Assembly: GCA_026770615.1 (NCBI GenBank)
Contig: MU631620.1
Span: forward strand, 33,040 to 60,154
Reading direction: 5' to 3'
DNA from: Pavlovales sp. CCMP2436
Taxonomy: Eukaryota; Haptophyta; Pavlovophyceae; Pavlovales
DNA length: 27,115 nt
In this document: piece after piece, positions 18,363 through 27,115 of the stretch
Layout of the letters: every line of letters begins with the position of its first letter
Numbering within the stretch: the first letter of the stretch is position 1
Notes under the pieces: generated by a model
The model's input: the letters and a program-made list of their open reading frames with translations, nothing else
What the model was told of the DNA's origin: nothing
Databases searched by the model: none
Position numbers and translations under genes: made by a program

Positions 18363-21300
18363 ATACCTCATCATCATCATCATCATTATTCTCGCAGGCC
18401 GCGCGCCACCTTCGCCACCTTCGCCGACAACGAGCCCGTACGGCTGCGGCTGCGCGCCGCCACGTACACCGGCACGCCCGTCGGCGGCGCGCGCGTCACG
18501 CTCTCCTGGGAGCTCACGGCCGGCGGCGCTGCCGGCGGCGCCGAGCCGAGCGCCGATGCGCGCGCGCGCGCACCCGAGGCGGCGTGGATGTGCGGACTGG
18601 TCGCGCTCAGCGCACACGAGTCGCTGGTGCGGCTGCCGATCGGGATCGCCCAGCCGTGGGCCGTGCGAGTTTCGGACTCCTCGTCCGTCGGCGACAGCGG
18701 CTCGTCCGTCGGCGGCAGCGGCTCGCTCGAGGCGCTCACGGCGGACGAGAGCGGCGAGGTGACCGTTGTGCTCGACGCCGCCTTGTACCCCGCCGCGTTC
18801 GCCGCGCTCGCCGCCGCGGCCGAGGGCGCGTCGCTACTCGTGCGCGCCGAGTGGGTCGGTCCGACGCGTGAGCTGGTCAGCGCGCGCGCCGAGCTCGTCG
18901 CGGCAGCCGATGCGTCGGGTGCCGCGCTGAGCATCGCGCTCGCACCCGAGCGGCCGACGCCCGGGCTCGCGTTCGGCGTCGCCACACACCTCGCGAGCGG
19001 CGAGGGCGCCGGCGACAGCGGCAGCGGCGGCGGCGGCGCGCGCATCGAGCTTGTCCTCTACGCGCGGGCCGACGTGCCGAGCACCGCCGACGTGCGCGCG
19101 AAGGGCGCGAAGGCCGGCGTGCCTCTCTCGAGCGCATCGTGCGCGGCGGGCGCGCGCAGCTTTGGCAACGAGGACGACGGCTGCACGATGCGCATGCCCG
19201 ACACGGCGGGCGAACACGTCTTGCTCGCGTGCGTGGCGGCCGCATCGCCGCCGTTTGCGTGCGCCGCGGCTGCGCTCGGCGCGGACGCCGCCGAGGCGGC
19301 GGCCGCGCCGCTGCGCCAGTTGCCAGGTGGCGGCGGCGGTGGCGCCCTCTTCGCCGACAAGGCGAGCTACGCGCCGGGCGAGGAGGCCGTGCTCTCGTGG
19401 TTCGCGCCGCTGGCCGACGGCGCGCACGCACTGGCGCTCTGGGGTGACGAGGGCGCGCTGCGCGCGGCGGCGGCCGGCCCGCTGGGCGCGGGCGCCAACC
19501 GGCTGGCCGTGCGCCTCGGCGATGAGTGCGCCACCGGCTGCTCGCTTACCCTCGCGCTCGCCGCGCCCGCGCGCGCCATGCCGGCCAGCCTCGGCGCGGC
19601 CGTCGCGCGCTCGCCGCTGCTCGACGACCGCGCGCCGCTGGCCGCCCTCTTCACGACGCAGCTCAGGGTCGACGCACCGCCGCCGGTCTTAACGGTCTCG
19701 CTCAGGGTGCTCGCCGACGGAGTGGGTGACGCCGGTGGCGCGCTGCCGCCTGGCAGCAAGGTGCGCGTGCGCGTGCGCCTGACGGACGCGGCGAGCGGGC
19801 TGCCGCTGAGGGGGCAGGTGGCGCTGCTCGTCGTGGACAAGGCCATGCTCGACGTGCTGCCCCACCCCCTCGGCGAGCCAGCGAGCGCGTTCGCTGCGTT
19901 GCGCGCGCGCGCGACAGGCGCGGTCGACGCGCAGCTGCTCTCGCACGCGCACGCGCTCGCCGGCGAGTCCAAGTTGCTCTCGGCCACCGCCTACGCCGCG
20001 GCGGACGGCACGCTCGCCGCACTCCTCGCCGCCGAGCCGTGGCTGCGCCCGCCCGACGGTGGAGCCCCGTGGGCGGCGGCGGGGTACGATGGCGAAGGCC
20101 CGTGGATGCCCGACGGCGTGCGCGGCGGCTCGCTCGGCGCGTGCGTCGAGCAGTCGCTGAGCGCGAGCCTCTCGCCGCTGCGCACGGTGCTCACCGAGTG
20201 CGCGGCCGGCTGCGACTGGGACGGTCACCACCCGCGCAACGATGGCGGCGGCTGGCGAGGCGGCCGCGGCGACGGCGCCATATTCGCGCAGTCGATGTCG
20301 ATGCGGGGGGCGCCGATGGTGATGATGGCCATGGCCGAGGACGGCGGCGGAGTTAGAGGGCCACAGAAGGCGACGTTGATGCGTAAGGGTGGCGAAGTAG
20401 CGGGCGCGCAGGCCGACAACGAGATGGCGCCCGCACCCGCTGGCGGCGGCGGCGGTGGCAGCGGCGGCGCGCCCGTCGGCATGCCTGCGCTGCGCACGCA
20501 CTTTGCGCGCGTGGCGCTCTTCGCGCCGAACCTGCTCGTGCCCGCATCGGGCGAGCTCGAGCTGCCGTGGGAGCTGCCCGACAACGTGGGCACGTGGTCC
20601 GTCCGCGCCTACGCCGTCGCGGCCCCCGGCGCGATTGGCGGCGCGGATGCGGCCGCGGCGTTCGGGCAGGCCGAGTTGCTGCAGCTGGCGGCGCGGCCGC
20701 TCTCGCTCGTGCCCTCGATGCCTCGCTTCGCACGCGTGGGCGACCGCTTCGAGGCGGGCGTCTCGGCGCGCATCGTCGATCCCGACGCCACGTTTGCGCA
20801 CGCAGCCGGCGCGACGGGGGAAATGCGCGACACGTGAGATAACACCCCTCCCTCCCTTCCTCCTCCTTCTCTCTTCCTCCTCCTCTCTCCCCCCCCTCTC
20901 CACCTATCATCACTGAGATGCGCGACACGTGAGTCCGTTTGCGCTGGTTGATGGTTGTCTGCACTCACTGCCTGGTGGCCTCCGTTCCCCTTGCCGAGGT
21001 ATTTGGTCGCGGTACATCTACATCCTGACCCCCCTGCTTTCCTCTCTTCGCTAGGTACATCATCCTCGAGCTCGTGCTCACGCTCGCGCGCGCCGACGGC
21101 GAGCCACCCGGCCCGCCGCCGCTGCACGTTGACGTCGACGCCACCGAGGCAGGTCGCGCAAGCGAGGGCGTGGGCAGCTTCGTTGTCGCCTCGCGCCGCG
21201 TGCGGCTCGCCGACGCGCGTGCGCCCATCGAGCTCGCCGCCAGCCTAAGCGCGGTTGCACTCGGCTCGGCCAACGTGACGCTCGCAGTGCGCGCGGTGCG

Positions 21301-24300
21301 TACGGCGGACGGCACACTCCTCGCTGCCGACTCGCTCGCGCACGTGCTCCGCGTCGAGCCTGCTTCGCCATCCGTAGTAGTCGCAACCTCCTTCTCCATC
21401 GACGGCGACGCGCTGCGCGTCGCCGCCGTCGCCGCCGCCGCCGCGCGCGCCGTCTCGCTCGGCCTGGCGGCGCGCGTGCCTGCCGCGACGGACGAGACGC
21501 GCTGTGCGATGCTGCCGTGGAGCGAGGGGCTCGCCCTGCCCGACGCCGTGGCGGGAAGCGGCGCGCTCTCCATCGCCGCGGGGGTTGGCTACGAGGCGGC
21601 AGCAAACCAGCTCGCCGCGCGCGCCGCCGCCTCGACCGCCGCGGCGTTTGCGCCCGGCGCGCGGCGCGAGGAGCTCCACTGGACCGCGACGCGCGAGCTA
21701 CTCGCCGCCGCGCTCGGTGCACCGCTCGCCAACGCCACCTACGCAGGAGGGCCCGAGGCGGCCGAGGACACCGAGCCGAGCTGGCGCGCCGAGGCGGTGG
21801 CGGAAGTGGTGCGCAGGTCGCTCGACGACGGCACGGGCCTGTGCGAGCTTGGCGGCCAGTTTTGCGTCCCCTACGCCTCGCATGCGCGTGAGGCAGCGCG
21901 CGCGGGCGTGCGCAGGCCGTCGTCGGCCGAGTCGCTGGTCGACGTGCGACTCCACGCGTTCGTGCTGCTGCTACTCGCCGAGGCGGAGGGCGCGGCCGGC
22001 GCAGGCGCGCCGCCCGCGTCCCTGCGCGCGCTCGCACCCGCGTGGGCGGCCGCGCTCGCGCGCACGCTCGTGTGGCGTGCCGGCGAGGCGGCGGCGGACG
22101 GGCGCGAGACGCTCGGCCTCTCGGAGACGCTCTGGGCGGCCGTCGCGCTCGGCGTCGGCTGGGCCGACTCGGGCGAAGAGGGGCTCGCCGGGGGCCGCGC
22201 CGCGGAGCAGCTCGGCTGGCCTGCGGCCGCGCGCACCGGGGCCGCCACCGCCGTGGCCGCTGCCGTGCACCCGGGCGTGCGCGCGCTGCTCTCGAGCTCG
22301 ACGCTGCTCGACGCGCTGGCTGGTCCACAGGGCGACTCCGAATCGGACGCGCTCCTCGTGATTGCCACGCTGCGCCCACCGCCGCCCGCGCCCGCGCTCG
22401 GCGCCACCGCGGCCGCTGCAGTACACGAGGCGGCCGCTGGCGCGCTGCGGCGGCTCGTCGGCGCGCTGCGCGTGAGCGGCCGCACGGCCTACGTCGCTAC
22501 GCCGGGCTCCATGGCAGCCGCGCCCGCCGCCACGCAGGCGCTTGCGCTGCGCGCGTTCGCTGCGGCGACAGCGGCCGGCGCTTTCGTGCCGGTCGAGCTG
22601 GTGCCGCGCCTTGCAATGGTCGTGGCCGGCGGCGACGGCGCGGGCGGCGGCGGCGGCGGCTGGCGGTACGGCGGCTGGGGCGGCGACGGCGCGACGAGCG
22701 CGCTGCGGCTGATCGCGCTGTGCGCCTACGACGTGGCCACCGGCTCGGCCGCGCCGAACCTGCGCTTCGAGGCGCTGAGCGGCACGAGCCCGCTGCTGCG
22801 CGCCGCTTTTGTCGACTCGGTGGGAGGCCGCCGCGCCGCGCGCATCTCGCTGCCGTGGGAGGCGCTCTCCGCCCTCTCGGCACACGCCGCGCCCGCGATC
22901 GCGGGCGTCGCCAACGTGGCGCGGCCACAGCAGCAGCCGGCCGGCGCCGCGCAGAGCGGCTTGCTCTTCTTTCTGGCGCGCGGGACCGGCCGCTTGGGCG
23001 TGGCCGTCGAGCTCGAGTTCGCGCCGCGGCCGAAGGCGGACCAGCCCGCGCGCTACCGCGGGCTCTTCGTGGAGCGCGTGTTTCGGCGGGTGGGCGGTGG
23101 CGGCGCGCTCGGCGGTGCGCTCGTGCGCGGCACGCTCGTGGAGGTGGCCATCTCGGTGACCTCCGCCGACGGGGCGGAGGGGCTGGTCCTCGAGGATCGC
23201 CCGCCCGCCGGCCTCGAGCCGCTCGACCCAGCGGTGTACGGCGAGCAGGCGGCACCGGCGGGGCAGGGCACTGTGCCGTGCCCGCGCTGGCTCGGCCGGT
23301 GGGGCGGCTGGGGCGGCTGCGCGCCTGCCTTTGAGCGCGACATATCCCCTTCGCTTGTGCGCTGGCGGGCGCGCTGGGTGGGAGCCGGCACGCACACGCT
23401 CACGTACACTGCTATGGTGGCGACGTCGGGCGACTTTGTCCTCGCCCCCGCGCACGCCTACACGGCGGCGCAGCCCGAGCTGATGGGGCTCTCCGCCGCC
23501 GGCCGCCTCGCCGTCGTCGCCTCCGCCTCCGCCGCGACCGCCGCGCCGGTCACCGCCGCCGAGCCGCCGCGTGGCTGTGCGGACATGGAGTGCGGCGGAC
23601 ACGGCACCTGCGACGTTGTGCTCGGCGCGTGCGTATGCGCGGTGGGCTGGGCAGGCGCGGGCTGCGCGCGGGCGGCGGTCGAGCGCGAGCTGCGCGTCGA
23701 GCCGTGGCCCGCCGGGGCTGGCGGTGGCCCCACGGGCCTCCGCGGCGGCGTGAGGCTGCGCTTCGGCCTCGCGCCCATAGAGCGCGTCGCCGACGACGCC
23801 ACCGAGCCCGCGGCCGTGGCGTACGTGTTCTCGTCGGACGAGCAGGTGGTGCCCAGCTCGCGCCTCGAGCTCGACGCCGCGTCGGGCTCGCTCACCATCG
23901 CACCTGCCTCCCCGGGCGAGGCTGGCAGCGCGTACGTGACCCTGGCCGCGTCGCACGATGGCGCGCAGCTGCGCTCGAAGGTGCTGCTCGTCAGCGTCGC
24001 GGAGGACGGCTCGGTGCGCGCCACGCCGCTCGAGCTGCACGACGAGGGCGCGCTCGCCCAGCCGGCCGGACAGGCGGGCGCCGCGAGCGCGCCCGGCAGC
24101 GGCAGAGGCGGTGGTGAAGGCACGCCACCGGCCACCAGCGGGCGAGTCGTCGGCAAGCTTGCGGTCATGTGCGCGGGAGCCCTCGTCTTCTGCTCCGCCA
24201 CCGCCCTGGGCGCCCTGCTCATCCGCCGGCGGCAGCTGCGCGGCAAGGGCTTCGTGCGGCTTGGTCAGCGCACGCAGCCGCCCGCAAGCGAGCATGCCGG

Positions 24301-24391
24301 CGCGTCGGAAGCGTGCTATGACAGCGTGGCCGTGAGTGTGGGCACAAGTGTGGGCACACCAAGTACACCCACGCCCTCGCACGAGGACTGA
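14250..24391 (+). CDS. Bacterial-type alpha-2-macroglobulin family protein with EGF module and C-terminal transmembrane helix
   Basis: Alpha-2-macroglobulins trap proteases after cleavage of a bait region. Proposed exons: 14250-16057, 17137-17186, 17409-17641, 18019-18252, 18398-20833, 21055-24391, about 2,700 residues plus anything in the N run. The ATG at 14250 gives a signal peptide ending AAPAHA. Ig-like/MG domains follow (DAITVVFSRAV; ADNEPVRLRLRAATYTGTPV). LLVVDKAMLDVLPHPLGEPA matches the bacterial MG6 strand before the bait region. PWELPDNVGTWSVRAYAV and PSMPRFARVGDRFEAG mark the A2M domain (20560-20770). An Ala-rich helical region (about 21430-22760) stands where the thioester domain should be, but no CGEQ or CLEQ is present. 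GTHTLTYTAMVATSGDF and ELMGLS match the bacterial C-terminal domain. Then come an EGF-like module (23576-23665), a beta-rich domain, a transmembrane helix (24146-24223) and a 55-residue tail. Probably cell-surface. The join between exons 1 and 2 is unresolved. Confidence 0.83.
16058..16230 (+). repeat. GT/GC microsatellite and G-run tract in an alpha-2-macroglobulin gene intron
   Basis: Starts at the proposed donor of exon 1. About 95 bases of alternating gtgcgt/gtgtgc are followed by runs of four to nine G. The top strand could form G-quadruplexes, and the many GT dinucleotides make the exact donor uncertain. It directly precedes the N run, so it may be why the assembly broke here. Confidence 0.8.
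16293..17067. other. Assembly gap (775 N)
   Basis: All bases are N. The gap lies inside the alpha-2-macroglobulin gene between exon 1 (ends in phase 2) and the next exon, which needs phase 1 to stay open into 17409. At least one exon may therefore be hidden here, or another donor is used. Whether 775 is a measured or arbitrary length cannot be told. Confidence 0.98.
17851..18040 (+). repeat. 72-73-bp repeats of the acceptor junction in an alpha-2-macroglobulin gene intron
   Basis: The real acceptor (AG at 18017-18018) and first exon bases read catctgtgcgtacag then gagcgtctgcatttcgctcg. The same junction occurs at 17944 (catctgtgtacacacacag then gagcgtgtgcctctcgctcg) and at 17873 (catctttgtacacacacag then gagcgtgt). 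Spacing is 72 and 73 bases. The middle copy keeps about 21 exon bases with four mismatches. Confidence 0.88.
18329..18387 (+). repeat. (ATC)n microsatellite in an alpha-2-macroglobulin gene intron
   Basis: Two runs of atc/tca (about 18331-18362 and 18368-18387), separated by atacc, fill the second half of the intron 18253-18397. The first half is made of tcttatac-type repeats. The intron ends ttattctcgcag. Confidence 0.9.
20820..20933 (+). repeat. Duplicated donor junction in the alpha-2-macroglobulin gene (95-bp offset)
   Basis: The end of the long exon and its donor, gaaatgcgcgacac then gtgag (20820-20838), recur as gagatgcgcgacac then gtgag (20915-20933), one mismatch in 19. Between them is a C/T-rich tract. 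Reading past the first donor meets an in-frame TGA at 20835-20837, so only the first donor keeps the protein open into the exon at 21055. Confidence 0.85.
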
Positions 24392-25178
24392 ACTCGCCTG
24401 CCCATCTGCACCTGCCTGCTCGTCAGTCCGAGTCTCAGTACATGATCTAAGTTGTCGACAACAAATAAGAATTTTCTTGTGTAAGACTACTAATTTTTGA
24501 CCGGATTAACTGATCCGGACTCAGCGGCCAAAGCCACGCGAAAGTGAAAATTAAAAAGCCAACGGCAACGCTATTGTCTACAATGCATCGAATGAAATCC
24601 TGGTGAACCTATGAAAACTTTGTTTTCTCTCGTACCCAGCTCGGACCCGGTAGTCAGAATAAACTTGACCTCAACCTTCTTTATTCATATGGCAGGCCCA
24701 GACGCCAACTTACCTCACCCAGCCCATCCACTACCAAAACAACTTAAAAGCGTCCAATGGGCGCCATCAGCAGCACCAAGACCAGGAGCACGCAGGCTCC
24801 GACAACATTTACTAGTCACACTGATAAACACACCCAGACAAACAGACCTCGGACCCACGCCCATTCGCGTGATACACAGCAACATCGGCTCGCGCTACAG
24901 AGGAACCAAATCACTTATCCCAGGACAACAACCGCAACCACCTTAGATGAGGATAGAGTTTTTTTGTAAGATAAGTGGAGGATTATTCATATGAGTCACC
25001 CCGCCGCCTGGGACTAGACGAGGGGTTGGAGATTACTGGGGCAGGACATGGACGTGCGTTCGACGTCGACGTCGACCAAGTGATCAATGATTTTTAGTAT
25101 CTTATCAATACCTTCCCAGTGCCTTCGGCACACGGGCGGCCATATACATAGATTTATACGACACTATGTAGTGGACAC
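24392..25178. other. Spacer of lower GC; possible 5' remains of the LINE element
   Basis: GC content and third-position bias drop sharply after 24450. A frame from ATG 24611 to TAG 24944-24946 (111 codons) has an A/C-rich plus strand like the reverse-transcriptase region that follows, and Pro/Gln/Arg-rich translation, but no recognisable domain. It may be ORF1 or endonuclease debris. A palindrome cgacgtcgacgtcg lies at 25061-25074. Confidence 0.35.
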
Positions 25179-27115
25179 GTGGCAACCAAACCAAAACACA
25201 TTAGTGATGTAATCGAACGCCATACCCTCAAAATCTTGGGGAAACTCCCAAAGGCGCTACCCAAAAGTATGCCATGGCAGGAGAGCGTCATGTGGCAAAC
25301 AAAACGAGCGGCTTGGAATTTGGCCACAATGACTGAAATCACAGCAATAACAACCCCGATGGACATACAAAGGATCATTGGGAAAAGCAAACTTAACAGC
25401 GCCCCAGGTCTAGATGGAGTGCAGTATGGGACCCTCAAGCTCCTCCTTCTCGAAGACGACGATATCGCAAAAATAATTAATTCCGAAGACGGTGCCCAAA
25501 ACAATGAAATTCATAAATAATTCATAACTTTCCTCACCAACCTGATCAACGCCATCTTGAGCTCACCTACCCTCTCTAGCACACTAGGAGAATCAGAAGT
25601 GGTTTCTCTCTACAAATCCCAAGTAGCACACAAAATCCAAACTGCATCTGATAAGTTATGTCTGATGAGCCGAGTGCAGGCCGCATCCCGAAAAGAAGGT
25701 AGAGCAGGCGACCACATTGTGGCCCTGACAAACACAATGGCACACGCACACGCCTCAAACTCCGAACTTCACATCATCCTTACGGACATCGCAAAGGCCT
25801 ATGACACGGCCCCGAGAGAAGCACTTTTGGAAGCTCTTGCTATCCACGGCTTCCCCTCCGAAGTAATCAGGCAAGTACGCCTCCTTCAAGCCTGCCATGG
25901 GGCTGTGGCGCGCACCCCTTACGGTCACACTGCTCGAAAAATTTACACAAAACGTGGCTGCAAACAAGGCTGCCCTCTCAGCCCAATCACATTCTGCCTA
26001 TTTATGAATATGCTCATCCAATGGGTTGAATTCAGTTTCAAGGGCGGCTATGAAATCACGCCCCAACAGCCAAAATTTGGCGACCTGCCCCATCACTCTA
26101 GCAGCACCTCGCGACTTGCAATTCAAGCCTTCATGGATGACCTCGCCCTCGTAGCAAGAAATGCGCCTGACGCTCAGGAACTGCTCACGCGCACACACAC
26201 TTTCCTATCAGCCTATGGGATGGAACTGAGCGCCCCTAAATGCAAGCACATTTACATCCCAAAAAAGGGAGGCCATCCTCGCCCTGAGAGTGTCTCAGTC
26301 CCACATGAATCTCTAAATGAGGATGTACAGCTCTCAGCTATCCTGGCCGATGACCCGGCTAAGTACCTAGGCCATGTCATTACCCCGAATCTCAGATGCG
26401 AAACCCAGGCATCCGCCACAGTGCAGCGGGTGAAAATAGCGTCCCATGAGATCAGGATAGCAGCTGCAAAGAAACAGTGTCATACTATTTACGCAGCCAC
26501 CTTTACCCAGCATGACGTCTCCTCTACCCCTCTATTCTTCATGGACGCAACTCTCTTCAGCAAAGCCAACACCACGGCCATGAGAACGGCGGTAACTGAA
26601 CCCATGAGAAAGCGAGTAGGGATTAACACGCTAGTGGCCCGAGTTGCACTCTGCGGCCCCCCCAAGAAAAAAGGAATTGGCATTGAAGATCCTGAGGCAA
26701 TCGAAGGCGGGATCAAGGTAGCAGCCCTGCTACGCCAACTCAACACACTAGGTTTCACGGAGGAAATCACGGCAGACCTGCTAAAAAGACACAGACAAGG
26801 AGATAAGAAGTGGAGTCCACCTGCGTTACGCAGAGGCCTAGAGGGTGGACTGAGACACCCAGCTGGGACAGCACCATGGATGGTAGAAAGAAATTATGCG
26901 GACCTTGGATCGGAACTTCTCGTTGACATCTGTCCCGAGTTGCGCAAATACAATGGACGCTGGGCAACCTTGGTGCATCACAAGGTGGGAGACACACTGC
27001 TATGCGCCCAGCAGCCTTCGCTAAGCACCCCTACAGCAGCGCGAGATGCGAACATCAGCGACCTTTCACATGCGGAGCAAGCAATACTGGAAGGAGAACC
27101 GGTGCCTGGCCTGGA
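25179..27115 (+). mobile_element. Non-LTR (LINE) retrotransposon reverse transcriptase, decayed, runs off the right edge
   Basis: One frame (codons starting at 25179) is open to the window end except for TAA at 25518-25520. It encodes reverse-transcriptase blocks in order: SAPGLDGVQYGTLK (25398 on), motif A LTDIAKAYDTAPREAL with its catalytic Asp at 25785, motif B KRGCKQGCPLSP (about 25947), motif C FMDD (26130-26141), and GMELSAPKCKHIYI. Between SEVVSLYKS and KIQTASDKL the usual stretch with the NYR-type motif seems missing, which suggests an in-frame deletion of about 25-30 residues. No endonuclease domain is visible upstream, as in 5'-truncated copies. About 330 residues follow motif D without a recognised domain. 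Base composition differs clearly from the host genes. The stop and the apparent deletion make this copy inactive. Clade is not assigned. Confidence 0.85.

Noticed and set aside
18329..18387. CRISPR-like array
   Set aside because: Simple trinucleotide microsatellite without spacers, in a eukaryotic intron.
21971..24382. 803-codon minus-strand frame opposite the alpha-2-macroglobulin gene
   Set aside because: Arg/Ala/Gly-rich antisense shadow; the plus strand carries A2M, EGF and transmembrane signatures.
25576..26770. Minus-strand frames opposite the reverse transcriptase
   Set aside because: Short, without motifs; the plus-strand frame is continuous and carries ordered RT blocks.

Overview
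This is a eukaryotic nuclear window, most likely from a GC-rich flagellated microalga or related protist. A haptophyte or pelagophyte-like genome would fit, but the lineage is inferred. Exons are very GC-rich, with G or C at most third codon positions. They are interrupted by AT-rich or simple-sequence GT-AG introns. A CEP135/Bld10 homologue implies basal bodies. There is no operon structure. Genes lie on both strands and several pairs are divergent.

Layout: (1) 1-2455, minus: the N-terminal part of a CEP135/Bld10 centriole protein, running off the left edge. (2) 2783-6153, plus: a four-exon GT77-type (XEG113/arabinosyltransferase-like) Golgi glycosyltransferase. (3) 6938-7619, plus: a frameshifted fragment resembling the N-terminal part of an algal DDE transposase. 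(4) 7853-9367, plus: a TrmO/TSAA-domain tRNA t6A methyltransferase with an unusual N-terminal extension. (5) 9867-10316, minus, and 10480-10968, plus: a divergent pair, a small SNAPC5-like coiled-coil protein and an unrecognised 162-residue protein. (6) 11083-11384: direct and inverted repeats. (7) 12479-13328, minus: a three-exon stand-alone PHD/extended-PHD (PZP) chromatin reader of 211 residues. (8) 14250-24391, plus: a giant secreted or type I membrane protein of the bacterial-type alpha-2-macroglobulin family, with a signal peptide, an EGF-like module and a C-terminal transmembrane helix. It contains a 775-base run of N. (9) 25179-27115, plus: a decayed non-LTR (LINE) reverse transcriptase running off the right edge.

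The genes do not form one pathway. The most unusual signal is structural. In four introns of two unrelated genes, the exon/intron junction itself, with some adjoining exon bases, is repeated inside the intron: donor junctions near 3641-3906 and 20820-20933, acceptor junctions near 5314-5420 and 17851-18018. This looks like recurrent tandem duplication at splice sites. The second most notable item is the thioester-less, membrane-anchored bacterial-type alpha-2-macroglobulin with a Met/Gly-rich putative bait region. All intron/exon boundaries were placed by hand from GT-AG sites, reading-frame phase and family similarity; none has transcript support here.
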